64,000 nucleotides of DNA from Cytophaga aurantiaca DSM 3654 (GCF_000379725.1 NZ_KB903654.1:185955-249954); one strand, 5' to 3'. Shown: positions 9,747 through 19,078, counted from the first letter of the stretch. Program-made: numbers and translations. The notes: generated by a model from the letters alone, not told the origin.

Positions 9747-10895
9747 GTGCAAAATATCTTTAAAGTTATATATGTAAGTGTATGCATACTTATAGGTGCA
9801 ACACATACGCTACAAGCGCAGGTAACGGATCAAACACAAAGGACCGAATCCGATACCATACCTGAAACCAGATTGTTAAATCAAATGACCAACCATCTAA
9901 CAATATCGGGCTACATTGAAGCCTATTATGGATATGACTTTAGTAATACTGGAAATCATACAAGACCAAGTTTTGTTTACTCGTATAACAGGCACAACGA
10001 AGTAAACATCAATCTTGGTTTTATAAAAGCAGCGTATGCAACAGACAAGGTACGGGCAAACATTGCACTCATGACGGGTACTTATGCAAATGCCAATCTT
10101 GCAGCTGAACCAGGTGTATTAAAAAACATCTTTGAAGCGAATGTTGGTGCGAAGATCTCAAAAAGAAAAAACCTTTGGGTTGATGCAGGTGTATTTGCAT
10201 CGCACATAGGTTTTGAAAGTGCCATAGGTAAAGATTGCTGGAATTTAACACGTAGTATGCTGGCAGACAATTCGCCTTATTATGAAAGTGGTGTAAAAGT
10301 ATCCTACACGAGTGATAACGAAAAGTGGTTTGTGAGTGGATTGGTCTTAAACGGATGGCAGCGCATTCAACGTGTTGATGGCAATAACACACCTGCGCTT
10401 GGACATCAGCTTACCTATAAACCCACATCAAAGATCACATTAAACAGTAGTTCCTTTGTGGGTAGCGATACACCGGATAGCAGCAGACAAATGCGTTATT
10501 TTCATAATCTCTACGGCATCTTTCAGCTTCACGAAAAATTCGGAATTATATTGGGTTTTGATATTGGCGTTCAACAAAAATCAAAAGGAAGCAGTGCGTA
10601 TAATACATGGTTCTCTCCTGTTGTACAGGCAAGATACAACCTATCTTCCAGGTCAACGATTGCTGCAAGGCTCGAATATTACAGCGATGTCAATGGTGTA
10701 ATTATTTCTACCGGTACACCACATGGATTTCAAACCTATGGCTACTCGCTTAATCTCGATTACAAAATTGCTGAAAACGTAGTCTGGCGGACGGAAGGAA
10801 AAGTTTTCAGCAGTACCGATAAAATATTTATATTGGATAATGAGCCCAACAATAATAATTACGTACTAACAACATCCTTAGCCGTATCTTTCTAA
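9747..10895 (+). CDS. Outer-membrane beta-barrel porin of the kdp operon
   Basis: 382 residues starting with GTG at 9747. The signal peptide ends near THTLQAQ. The remainder alternates aromatic and polar residues and ends in Phe (LTTSLAVSF), as outer-membrane barrels do, and resembles the BBP2-type porin family. It lies between kdpC (8 bp before) and the KdpD-like gene (next ATG immediately after the stop). The context suggests passage of K+ or small solutes across the outer membrane to feed KdpFABC; this is an inference. No ATG gives a better signal peptide. Confidence 0.75.
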   Translation: MQNIFKVIYVSVCILIGATHTLQAQVTDQTQRTESDTIPETRLLNQMTNHLTISGYIEAYYGYDFSNTGNHTRPSFVYSYNRHNEVNINLGFIKAAYATDKVRANIALMTGTYANANLAAEPGVLKNIFEANVGAKISKRKNLWVDAGVFASHIGFESAIGKDCWNLTRSMLADNSPYYESGVKVSYTSDNEKWFVSGLVLNGWQRIQRVDGNNTPALGHQLTYKPTSKITLNSSSFVGSDTPDSSRQMRYFHNLYGIFQLHEKFGIILGFDIGVQQKSKGSSAYNTWFSPVVQARYNLSSRSTIAARLEYYSDVNGVIISTGTPHGFQTYGYSLNLDYKIAENVVWRTEGKVFSSTDKIFILDNEPNNNNYVLTTSLAVSF

Positions 10896-12020
10896 ATGAG
10901 TGAAAAAGATAAAACCGTACAGCACTTTCTCGATTTAATTAAAAAGTCGAGGAAAGGTAAATTTAAAATCTACATCGGCATGAGTGCCGGTGTAGGTAAA
11001 TCATACCGTATGCTGCAGGAAGCACATGCCTTATTGAAAAATGGTATTGATGTAAAGATCGGTTTTATCGAAACACATAATCGAAAAGAAACACATGCTC
11101 TGCTAGAAGGACTTCCGGTAATACCAAGACGAACCTTATTTTATAAAGGAAAAGAACTGGAAGAAATGGATGTGCAGGCCATTATTAATGTTCGTCCGGA
11201 GGTGGTTATTGTTGATGAACTTGCTCACACAAATATTGAGGGAAGTAAAAATGAAAAACGCTGGCAGGATGTAATCGAAATTTTAGAAGCAGGTATCAAT
11301 GTCATTTCAGCAGTAAACATTCAGCATATTGAAAGCCTGAATGAAGAAGTAAAAACCATTACCGGAATTGAAGTTAAAGAACGTATCCCTGACAGCATCT
11401 TAACACTAGCAGATGAAGTTGTAAACATTGATTTAACAGCCGATGAATTGATCATCCGATTAAAGGAAGGTAAAATATACAAGCAAGAAAAAATACAAGC
11501 TGCTTTACAGAATTTCTTCAAGAGCGATCATATTTTACAACTGCGAGAATTGGCGCTCAAAGAAGTTGCATCGCAGGTTGAACGAAAAGTTGAAACGGAA
11601 GTAACAAAAACACAAGCCATTAAACACGAACGTTTTTTAGCTTGCATCAGCAGTAATGATCATACAGCGAAGGTCGTTATTCGTAAAACAGCACGACTGG
11701 CAAATTACTTCCACAGCAAATGGTATGTATTGTATGTACAAATGCCGAATGAACATGCCGACAAAATAGCATTAGATAAGCAGCGTCATTTAATAAATAA
11801 CTTTAAATTAGCTACGGAGTTAGGAGCAGAAATCATCAAAATTGAAAGTACTTCCATCTCCAAAACAATCGTTAGTCAAGCCATTGAACGAAACATAACC
11901 ACTATTTGTATAGGTAAACCCCATTTAAACATGTTCAAAATTATCTGGAGAACCAACTTATTAAATACACTTTTTAAAAAGCTATCTTCGAACAATATTG
12001 ATCTAGTAATTTTATCATAA
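10896..12020 (+). CDS. KdpD-type sensor domain with UspA, lacking a kinase
   Basis: 374 residues. The KdpD N-terminal sensor domain (~20-230) has Walker A GMSAGVGKS at 28-36 and Walker B VVIVDELAHTN. The C-terminal universal-stress-protein-like domain (~245-374) includes TICIGKPH. E. coli KdpD is ~894 residues, with transmembrane and kinase modules after these domains; here translation stops after the Usp domain and a separate histidine kinase starts 2 bp later. It probably senses nucleotide or K+ status in the cytoplasm and acts on that kinase (inference). Confidence 0.9.
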   Translation: MSEKDKTVQHFLDLIKKSRKGKFKIYIGMSAGVGKSYRMLQEAHALLKNGIDVKIGFIETHNRKETHALLEGLPVIPRRTLFYKGKELEEMDVQAIINVRPEVVIVDELAHTNIEGSKNEKRWQDVIEILEAGINVISAVNIQHIESLNEEVKTITGIEVKERIPDSILTLADEVVNIDLTADELIIRLKEGKIYKQEKIQAALQNFFKSDHILQLRELALKEVASQVERKVETEVTKTQAIKHERFLACISSNDHTAKVVIRKTARLANYFHSKWYVLYVQMPNEHADKIALDKQRHLINNFKLATELGAEIIKIESTSISKTIVSQAIERNITTICIGKPHLNMFKIIWRTNLLNTLFKKLSSNNIDLVILS

Positions 12021-12022
12021 CA

Positions 12023-13756
12023 ATGAAAATAAAAACAAAACTAACCTTAGGCGTTGGACTGTTGTTCTTACTCATTATTTTATTGAGTGCTGTTGGAACC
12101 AGATACATCAATGCACTAAAGTCAGATACGGAAAACATTTTGGTTGCCAATTACAATTCTTTAGAGTACGCGCGTTTCATGTTGAGTTCCTTAGAAGAAC
12201 AAGGTACTGAAGCAATCTCTATGTTCGAAAATAATTTAACGAAGCAAGAAGCAAACCTAACGGAAACAGGAGAAAAAAGTGTTACGACAGAAATACGAAA
12301 TCTGTACAACCAATATAAAATCAACAGATCCGATAGTACGTTATTGCCACAGATCCGTCATGGCATTTATAAAATAATGGATCTGAATATGCAGGGAATC
12401 CAACGCAAAAGTGAGGTGGCTAAGTCTACCGCCAACAAAGCGATCTTCTGGATTGCTGTTACAGGTACACTTTGCTTTGTGATCGCATTTACCTTATTGA
12501 TCAATTTACCTTCTAACATTGCCAATCCGATCAAGGAGCTTACCGAAAGCATTCGACAGATCGCTGAAAAAAAATATTCTGAACGTGTACATTTTGAGGG
12601 CCATGATGAATTTGGAGAACTCGCCAAATCCTTTAATACCATGGCGGAGAAATTAGAAGAATACAACAGCAGCAATCTGGCAGGGCTGATGATGGAGAAA
12701 AAACGTATTGAAAGTCTTATTAACAACATGTACGACCCGGTGATCGGTCTGGACGAAAATCTAAAAATACTTTTTGCAAATGAACAAGCCATCAAAATCA
12801 TTGGCATTCCACAAGACGAACTTATCGGGCACTATACACAGGATCTTTCAATAAAAAATGATCTGGTACGAACACTTGTACAAGATCTGATGGTTGCAGA
12901 AAACACTCCGTCAAATAAAGCCATACCTATTAAAATTTATTCGAATAACAAAGAAGGGTATTTTGAAAAAGAAATCCTGCACATCTCCGTCACTCCTACC
13001 GGCGAAGAAGTCAAACAATTGATCGGCCATGTTATTATTCTACGAAATATTACGGAATACAAGGAATTGGATTTTGCTAAAACAAATTTCATTGCAACGG
13101 TTTCCCATGAATTCAAAACACCTATCTCTTCTATTAAAATGAGTTTGCAATTACTGGAAAACAAACAGGTAGGTACACTCAATGAAGAACAAACAAACTT
13201 ATTAGAAAGTATTAAAGAGGATGCCAACCGCTTGCTTAAAATCACTGGTGAACTGTTAAATATGACACAGGTTGAAAGCGGAAACATTCAGTTATCCATT
13301 CTGCCAAATGATCCGAAAGAGATTTTGATGTATGCTGTCAATGCTACAAAAACACAGGCCGAACAGAAACACATCACACTTGAGATTACATCACCGGACA
13401 ATATTCCACATGTACTTGCCGACAATGAGAAGACAGCCTGGGTGCTGATCAACTTATTATCAAATGCCATTCGCTATTCGTACGATAACTCTACCATTCA
13501 ATTATCGATTGTATCGCGTGACGATAAAGTAACAATATCTGTAAAAGATACCGGACAAGGCATCGCGTCTCAATACAAAGACAAAATATTCAACCGGTAC
13601 TTTCGTGTACCCGGAACAAAAAAAGAAGGTACCGGACTTGGCCTAGCTATCAGCAAAGAATTTATTGAAGCACAAGGCGGCTCCATCTCCGTTGACAGTG
13701 AATTTGGGAGCGGTAGCACGTTTACGATCGCTTTGCTGGTGGTCAATGGACAGTAG
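12023..13756 (+). CDS. Membrane histidine kinase (HAMP-PAS-HisKA-HATPase) of the kdp cluster
   Basis: 577 residues. Transmembrane helices at ~7-27 and ~140-160 flank a short periplasmic region; then HAMP (~163-215), PAS (~225-340), HisKA with phospho-acceptor H362 (FIATVSHEFKTP), and HATPase_c with N box (NLLSNAIRYS), DTGQGI and GTGLGLAI. It starts 2 bp after the KdpD-like gene. Its likely partners are that sensor protein and the NtrC-type regulator at 3.6 kb. The last codons (VVNGQ, stop) are built from the heptamer repeat that continues downstream, so the true ancestral C-terminus may have been rewritten. Confidence 0.92.
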   Translation: MKIKTKLTLGVGLLFLLIILLSAVGTRYINALKSDTENILVANYNSLEYARFMLSSLEEQGTEAISMFENNLTKQEANLTETGEKSVTTEIRNLYNQYKINRSDSTLLPQIRHGIYKIMDLNMQGIQRKSEVAKSTANKAIFWIAVTGTLCFVIAFTLLINLPSNIANPIKELTESIRQIAEKKYSERVHFEGHDEFGELAKSFNTMAEKLEEYNSSNLAGLMMEKKRIESLINNMYDPVIGLDENLKILFANEQAIKIIGIPQDELIGHYTQDLSIKNDLVRTLVQDLMVAENTPSNKAIPIKIYSNNKEGYFEKEILHISVTPTGEEVKQLIGHVIILRNITEYKELDFAKTNFIATVSHEFKTPISSIKMSLQLLENKQVGTLNEEQTNLLESIKEDANRLLKITGELLNMTQVESGNIQLSILPNDPKEILMYAVNATKTQAEQKHITLEITSPDNIPHVLADNEKTAWVLINLLSNAIRYSYDNSTIQLSIVSRDDKVTISVKDTGQGIASQYKDKIFNRYFRVPGTKKEGTGLGLAISKEFIEAQGGSISVDSEFGSGSTFTIALLVVNGQ

Positions 13757-13774
13757 CCAGTGGACAGTTGTCAG
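13741..13774 (+). repeat. Heptamer array overlapping the end of the histidine kinase gene
   Basis: Units TGGACAG, TAGCCAG, TGGACAG, TTGTCAG follow one another from 13747; the stop TAG (13754-13756) is the first three bases of one unit. The array enters the coding sequence. Confidence 0.75.
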
Positions 13775-13951
13775 ATAAGCGGATTACAAATCCTTTTTAT
13801 CTGGCTTCCGGATTACAAATCCGGAAGAGCTGAGGACTACTAAATGGAAAGCGGCTGTTATCACTACGCTAATACAGGCTCAGATATGTGTTTGTTTTAT
13901 TCCACAGTGAAAACCATGGTCTATGCAAATCAGTAAATTATTAAGCACGCC
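13775..13951. repeat. Palindromic repeats between kinase and YdeI genes
   Basis: The segment contains a hairpin TTCCGGATT-ACA-AATCCGGAA and a 33-bp sequence (13901-13933) with core AAAACCATGGTCTATGCAA. That sequence recurs in similar form at 35375-35407, followed there by a GCGGAT hairpin. Such palindromes resemble REP-type elements. No gene is seen here. Confidence 0.5.
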
Positions 13952-14000
13952 CTACTGACAACTTTCCATTGATTACTGACCACTGTTTACTGACAACTTA
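13952..14000 (-). repeat. Heptamer array at the 3' end of the YdeI-like gene
   Basis: Read on the minus strand, the stop TAA is followed by one base and then six 7-bp units (TTGTCAG, TAAACAG, TGGTCAG and variants). Together with the array at 13741 it forms an inverted pair flanking the gap. Confidence 0.75.
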
Positions 14001-14576
14001 AAGATGTTTCGGTTTTAAGCCTTGTGCTGCTCGTTCTACAATTTCAGTGATACGTTTTTGTCGGGTCTCTTCACGTTTGGCAGACACTACCCAGTATAGA
14101 ATCATTTTACGTACAGATTTGCTTAGACTTAAAAAATAGTCTTTAGAACCCTTGTGAGCCTTAAATGCTTTACCGAGGTCTATTGGTATGGTTAACTCTT
14201 CTACTTCGTCTAAAATGACCCAGGAACCGTTTTGTTTCGCTTTCTCAATACTCTCCAATCCTCTCTCGGTCATGAGTCCGTCTTCAATGAGCTGCAGTAC
14301 TTTCTCTTTGTTTACTTTCGACCAGGTACCTTTAGGCTTTCTCTGGCAGAAGAACTGAATAAAACTTTCTGCATCCAACGATTTACGTTTGCTGTCGATC
14401 CACCCAAAACACAAGGCCTCTTCAACTGCATCGCTCCAGCTGATGCTTGGCTTACCGGATTCTTTTTTATACAACAACAGCCACACGGATTGCTCTGAAC
14501 GATGGTATTTACTTAACCATTGCCTCCATGCTTTCCGACTCTTCGGATAAAATGTTTTTATTTCTTCTGCGCTCAT
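13998..14576 (-). CDS. YdeI/OmpD-associated family protein
   Basis: 192 residues. The N-terminal ~60-residue module (SRKAWRQWLSKYH ... ALCFGWIDSKRKSLDAESF) and the C-terminal segment with VSAKREETRQKRITEIVERAAQG are characteristic of the YdeI/OmpD-associated family, annotated in some genomes as bacteriocin-protection protein. No catalytic motif is evident. It is a single gene and probably cytoplasmic. The biochemical role is unknown. Confidence 0.85.
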   Translation of the reverse strand: MSAEEIKTFYPKSRKAWRQWLSKYHRSEQSVWLLLYKKESGKPSISWSDAVEEALCFGWIDSKRKSLDAESFIQFFCQRKPKGTWSKVNKEKVLQLIEDGLMTERGLESIEKAKQNGSWVILDEVEELTIPIDLGKAFKAHKGSKDYFLSLSKSVRKMILYWVVSAKREETRQKRITEIVERAAQGLKPKHL

Positions 14577-14649
14577 TTTTCATGCTTTGAACAAAAATAA
14601 CATGTGCTTGTGACAACAGTATGTCAGTGCATACTAATACCTTACACAA

Positions 14650-14717
14650 TTGGTTGGTGGCACTCGGAAATCAACAATACTCTTATTCAATATCCTGCCT
14701 CGCTAAACACCAACCAA
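14650..14717. repeat. TTGGTTGGTG inverted repeat, possible degenerate MITE core
   Basis: TTGGTTGGTG at 14650-14659 and CACCAACCAA at 14708-14717 form a perfect 10-bp inverted repeat. Surrounding words (CGGAA, GGCGGAATCACC) resemble the arms of the element at 56085-56310, suggesting a decayed copy. Confidence 0.35.
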
Positions 14718-14724
14718 GGCGGAA

Positions 14725-15174
14725 TCACCAAAATCTTTTCAAGTTATTTTCTAAAGATACAATATGCTCTCCTTCAAAAGCCAACTCTTCAAAATCTTCG
14801 CTAGGTTTACCTTTAAAAAATATTTCATATTGATTTTCTGAAATTCTTTTTAACACCAACGTTGTTTCGGAAAGATTTTGATGATTGTACTCATAGAAAC
14901 CTGTCATAAAATATGTATCAAGCAATGCTGTCATTTCACTTGTTTCCGGAACAGATAGAGTTATCGTTTCATTCTCTGTTGGAAAATTAGTGATCGGCAT
15001 AAAAATTTCAATCATAGGTCCCCTTGAAGTTTTCAACTTACCATCAAACATATAATCAGTCTCACAGTGAATCCAAAGATTGAAAACCAATTTATCATTA
15101 AGTACAGAGATTGACAGTCTACTTTGACCAATCCGATATTCATCTATTTTATCTTTCCTGATAATTCTAAACAT
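14725..15174 (-). CDS. Hypothetical protein, 149 residues
   Basis: No family recognised. The product is soluble, beta-strand rich, with no signal peptide or membrane segment. It starts 6 bp after the stop of the DUF4173 membrane protein gene on the same strand, so the two are probably co-transcribed. Its composition (FRIIRKDKIDEYRIGQ ... FEELAFEGEHIVSLENN) suggests a small beta-sandwich domain, perhaps a partner of the upstream membrane protein. Confidence 0.7.
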   Translation of the reverse strand: MFRIIRKDKIDEYRIGQSRLSISVLNDKLVFNLWIHCETDYMFDGKLKTSRGPMIEIFMPITNFPTENETITLSVPETSEMTALLDTYFMTGFYEYNHQNLSETTLVLKRISENQYEIFFKGKPSEDFEELAFEGEHIVSLENNLKRFW

Positions 15175-15180
15175 TTTTAT

Positions 15181-16695
15181 TTATTCGGCTAAACTATTAC
15201 TGTCCACTAACTTCCTATACGTCAAATATTCAGATAAATTCCAGGATAACCAACTTTTCTTTTCCCATTTATTTTTGAATTCATTTTTCCTCCATTCTAT
15301 TGTTTGAATATACAATTCCGGAGTAAGATCATTTCGTTCAAGGGGGTATTTGTTGAATTGAAATTTCTGAATACGTTCAAGTTCAGCTATAGGAAGTTCA
15401 ACAATGGGAAGCGTAGCATCCGATAAGTATGCTGCATACCGCATTTCATAATACGATTTACCTGCGTGTGCCACGTTATATTTTGCAATAATCACATCCC
15501 AGTTTATAAAGGAACTTACCAGCAGCAAGGCATATATCACCAGTACATTGTTTCTAAAAAGATAGAATGCAGATTTACGTTCTTTCACTTTTATAAATAC
15601 CGTATACAAACCATAAATGGTTAAGAGTAAAAATATAAACAGTCCGATCCGTTTATGCGCTAATGAAAAGTAATGTACATACCAATAATTCCGTATGATC
15701 ACAGAAACTGCCAATAACGTATTTTGTGCAAGCCATGCATAACACAATACTTTCAGGAGTTTATTCTTATGGAAAAAATTCAGAGAACCTCTGAAGAAGT
15801 ACAATACCAGTGCGATCGAAAGCAATATTGAAAAGATCAGATACCAGGTTCCTTCGTGCACAAAACCTTTCAGCGCTTCATTCGCCCATTCAAAATTGAA
15901 CCAGACAAAATAAATATCCAGTATATTCAGAACAAACAGCAATGCATTTAATGAAACAAAAAGAAAGATCGCAGACCGCAATTCATTTTTTAGTCCGATG
16001 TTATTGAAAGAACGTTTTTCTTTTCTTTTTATACGTTGCAGTTCCACATCCGACTGTGCATCATAACTGAGTATAGCGGCATTTTTTGATTGCTGCAAAA
16101 TGAAATTACTTATTAACAATCCAACAATGAACGTGAAGACCAAAGAGAATTCAATATTTTCAAAAAAGATACTAAACCAATTTCCAATATATTTATTGAT
16201 CGTTGAAACAATTTTATCAAACAGCGGATTGGAATTACTATAGATCAATACAAATATGCTGATGATAATAACAGGAAATAAAAAGATCCGGAACTTCCAT
16301 ACATACTTCCCCATGCTTTGAAATCTGGAGTTTCGCAGACTTGTAAAAAACAATTTCTGTCCGTCAAACATATTTACAAAAGCCAATCCAAACGACGATA
16401 CAATTGACTTTACATTCGATTCTAAATGAACACCGATAAATAAGATCAATGCAATCGTATTCATCACATACACAAAATTGGAATATGTAATGATGGTAAA
16501 AATAGAAGACGAAACGAGCGCAACAGTACTGAATATAGAGAGTGCGTTTTTAGTTATTCTGCCACTTAGCCAGAAGTACAGCACCACCAGCGATTCAAAG
16601 ATCAGCACATTTAAGCCGTTGGATTGTTTATAAAATAAAAGTGTGATCAGTATGGCACTAACCAGAGTGATTCTTTTCAGCGATGTCGTATTCAT
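15181..16695 (-). CDS. DUF4173-type multi-pass membrane protein
   Basis: 504 residues from the ATG at 16695, with about 12 predicted hydrophobic segments and a hydrophilic C-terminal ~90 residues (YEMRYAAYLSDATLPIVELP). It matches the DUF4173/DUF4153-type integral membrane family of unknown function. The frame stays open for 79 codons upstream, but that extension runs through palindromic repeats, has no membrane character and is probably untranslated. It heads a two-gene unit with the 149-residue protein downstream. Confidence 0.78.
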   Translation of the reverse strand: MNTTSLKRITLVSAILITLLFYKQSNGLNVLIFESLVVLYFWLSGRITKNALSIFSTVALVSSSIFTIITYSNFVYVMNTIALILFIGVHLESNVKSIVSSFGLAFVNMFDGQKLFFTSLRNSRFQSMGKYVWKFRIFLFPVIIISIFVLIYSNSNPLFDKIVSTINKYIGNWFSIFFENIEFSLVFTFIVGLLISNFILQQSKNAAILSYDAQSDVELQRIKRKEKRSFNNIGLKNELRSAIFLFVSLNALLFVLNILDIYFVWFNFEWANEALKGFVHEGTWYLIFSILLSIALVLYFFRGSLNFFHKNKLLKVLCYAWLAQNTLLAVSVIIRNYWYVHYFSLAHKRIGLFIFLLLTIYGLYTVFIKVKERKSAFYLFRNNVLVIYALLLVSSFINWDVIIAKYNVAHAGKSYYEMRYAAYLSDATLPIVELPIAELERIQKFQFNKYPLERNDLTPELYIQTIEWRKNEFKNKWEKKSWLSWNLSEYLTYRKLVDSNSLAE

Positions 16696-16799
16696 TTCAG
16701 GGGATTTTGAAAAGTAACGTTGAGGTTGCGGGATTATTTTAGTTTGTGGGGAATTGTTTAAAAGTATAGGATTGCAAATCAGGAATAGCTTATAACAAC

Positions 16800-16930
16800 G
16801 AGTCAAAGACTCTAAATTATTTCTATCCGTAGAACGCTTCGCTAACTCTACGGATAGAAATGGTGGGGAATAAAATGTAGTCAAAGACTTCGGAATAATG
16901 GACACCAGTCCCAGCTTCGCTAAGACTGGC
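16800..16930. repeat. Cluster of hairpins with GCTTCGCTAA loops
   Basis: Two hairpins share a loop sequence. One has perfect 15-bp arms at 16819-16833 and 16847-16861. The other has CCAGTC (16905-16910) and GACTGG (16924-16929) arms. Both loops contain GCTTCGCTAA. A smaller GAGTC-AAA-GACTC palindrome precedes them. A related ...CCAGTC-TTT-GACTGG... hairpin lies near 53665. The 290-bp gap 16696-16985 has no convincing gene. Confidence 0.6.
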
Positions 16931-16985
16931 AATAGATAGCGTAGAATGATCCTACGAAAAATCTAAGAAGACCTGCTCACGCTTT

Positions 16986-18167
16986 TCATCGTATCACAGA
17001 TACCCATCCTTTATACTTTCCTTTTACATTTTTTTTGTCTGTGTAGGTAATGTCATAATAATAAATACCGTCACTTACTTCTGAAGGATTCCATTTTATG
17101 TTGGTACTTGTATAGACCAATCCGCCCCACCTGTTATATATATTAAGTGTGACTTGTATGATATTTTCAAACACAAGAGGTTCAAACTGATCATTCATAA
17201 GATCTCCATTGGGTGTAATCAGTGTAGGCATCTGAACCCTTCCGTCACAATTTACTTTCGTAGCATTATAGGTAACCTGCAGGCTGCAGTTGTTTTGAAA
17301 TTCTTCTATTTGATATGCACCCGTCTGATCGATCACAAAGAAATTCGTATCGATCACAGTTGTTTCTCCATTCACTTGTATTCTTATTGAGTCGGGATTC
17401 AAACGTGCTTTATATACAACGTTTCTATTATCACAAAAGGTAGAATCTAACGATGTTGTTACCACAGATTCAGTAACACTTACATCATCAATATAATAAT
17501 AAGCAGCGCCGTCATATAGTTGAGGTACTACATCCCATTTGATGGTGCGGTCGTAGGTTTCAAAATTTCCGATTGTAATATATTCTTCGCCACCGACAGC
17601 TAAATAGTACCCTGAAATCGTTTCCCATTGCCCTAATACAGGCGGCCCCTTTGCTTTATCTCTAAAGATTTGTGGACTAACCTGTATCACTGCCGCAGTA
17701 GTCATTACCTTATCTTTTGATAGAGATAATCCAAGATTAGATACAGCCCATTTGGTTTTCGGACCATTCGCGACACTTACTTTAAAGTAGATATAATACA
17801 ACTGACAGGCCTTTAAGGGTTCTGCAAGTTTTACACTTATATATTCTCTGATAACGGAGTTACTGCTCCCCCAAGAGTTATCCCATGCACGAATGCCTAC
17901 ATAGTTTGTCCCTGTAGCTGCATACTGAAAGCCAAAGTTCTGCGAATTATCCGGTGTTGAATACCATCCTGCAAGTCCGCAGGGAGTAAAAAAGTCTGTT
18001 GTCTGCCCATTGGGAGAATACCAATCTGTTGTAAACAACTGTCCCTGCATAACTGGACAAGGTCCTGTGTTATTTTCAAAACTATAATTTGGTACAAGGT
18101 TCTGAGCTGATGAAACAAATGTATACGTAAAGCACATGCTGCAGAAAAGAATCAATCGAAAAAGCAT
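16986..18167 (-). CDS. Secreted protein with CHU_C (gliding motility-associated) C-terminal domain
   Basis: 393 residues. Signal peptide (VSSAQ at ~20), then a ~210-residue lectin-like beta-sandwich region (NLVPNYSFENNTGPCP ... YYYIDDVSVTES). The last ~85 residues (PTLITPNGDLMNDQFEP ... NIYNRWGGLVYTSTN ... GIYYYDITYTD) are the T9SS type B sorting domain CHU_C/TIGR04131. It should be exported by the T9SS and held at the cell surface. The ligand is unknown. It is monocistronic. Confidence 0.93.
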   Translation of the reverse strand: MLFRLILFCSMCFTYTFVSSAQNLVPNYSFENNTGPCPVMQGQLFTTDWYSPNGQTTDFFTPCGLAGWYSTPDNSQNFGFQYAATGTNYVGIRAWDNSWGSSNSVIREYISVKLAEPLKACQLYYIYFKVSVANGPKTKWAVSNLGLSLSKDKVMTTAAVIQVSPQIFRDKAKGPPVLGQWETISGYYLAVGGEEYITIGNFETYDRTIKWDVVPQLYDGAAYYYIDDVSVTESVVTTSLDSTFCDNRNVVYKARLNPDSIRIQVNGETTVIDTNFFVIDQTGAYQIEEFQNNCSLQVTYNATKVNCDGRVQMPTLITPNGDLMNDQFEPLVFENIIQVTLNIYNRWGGLVYTSTNIKWNPSEVSDGIYYYDITYTDKKNVKGKYKGWVSVIR

Positions 18168-18206
18168 TGTGTGAAAAGTTTAAGAGATTTCTTTAAACAA
18201 AATAGC

Positions 18207-18386
18207 TCATTTATTAAATATATACCGCTTCGTTTTTGAATATTTTACATTGTGCTGTATATAATCACTATATCTAGTGATTGTAAGCATTGTCTGTATA
18301 GCTCCATATTTTGAAGCATACCAGTCTATAAGATCTGTTTTTGCAACAAAGGCCAGATATCCTTTATAATCTACGGTGAGCTTAAC
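18207..18386 (-). pseudogene. Possible gene remnant, 59 codons without a start
   Basis: A minus-strand frame open from 18386 to the TGA at 18207-18209 reads like coding sequence (balanced, aromatic-rich: LIDWYASKYGAIQTM). It has no start codon until an internal ATG that would leave 27 residues. It is bounded upstream by in-frame stops right after the DUF3592 gene. It may be the tail of a decayed gene. Confidence 0.3.
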
Positions 18387-18406
18387 TTAATTTACTCAAT
18401 ATAAAT

Positions 18407-19078
18407 TTACTCTTCCTTTTTCTCGATTACTACGACCTTTTTCGAAATATCAATATCTCCAATATGAAATATCATCTTACTTATTCCAAGAGCCCAAATG
18501 ATACACGTAAATACCAATATCTTTTTTGCAGTGAGCTGTTTAAAGAAATGAGGTAATAAGAAAACCATTAAGAGAGCATTCAACATAAGCGAAAATACCA
18601 CCAAGCCAATCATTGAATTTGTCACGTCTCTGATTACGACAGACTCGCTTGGATCATTCTCATTGACATACACTTCAACGACCTTCGCACTATATAGACT
18701 ATCATACAATGCTCCGTATTTTTCCAAATTATTTTTTCCACTATAAAATGAAACGGAGTTTCCGATAAAAAATTTCGCACCAACAAAATATTCATATTTA
18801 ACATTCACATCATACCTAGCGGATCCATTTCTACCATTGCTGGAATACTGTTCAGCAAAAAGCATATTGGCATGTGTAGGCTTCCAGTTTTTTGCTTCAC
18901 TTACTTTGTAAAATTTATATGTAACAAAAAATAATGAACCAAATCCACCGATAACGAATGGAAGAAAAAATAATACCATGCAACCTAGTCCGAGCTTATG
19001 TTTTTTTAGATCACCAAATTTTCCACCTTTTTTTTGATCGTTGCTATTATCCGAATTTGAAGTTACCTCTGTATTCAC
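18407..19078 (-). CDS. DUF3592-type membrane protein
   Basis: 223 residues. Two hydrophobic segments at the N-terminal side (~30-55) and two near ~150-195 flank an extracytoplasmic part with the DUF3592 signature (YEYFVGAKFF ... VVEVYVNENDPSESVVIRD). Function is unknown. It lies 26 bp after the 106-residue membrane protein on the same strand, probably in one transcript. Confidence 0.8.
   Translation of the reverse strand: MNTEVTSNSDNSNDQKKGGKFGDLKKHKLGLGCMVLFFLPFVIGGFGSLFFVTYKFYKVSEAKNWKPTHANMLFAEQYSSNGRNGSARYDVNVKYEYFVGAKFFIGNSVSFYSGKNNLEKYGALYDSLYSAKVVEVYVNENDPSESVVIRDVTNSMIGLVVFSLMLNALLMVFLLPHFFKQLTAKKILVFTCIIWALGISKMIFHIGDIDISKKVVVIEKKEE

Noticed and set aside
14604-14833. Overlapping 66- and 70-codon plus-strand ORFs near the YdeI-like gene
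   Set aside because: They run through the inverted-repeat region and into the antisense of the 149-residue gene; composition looks non-coding.
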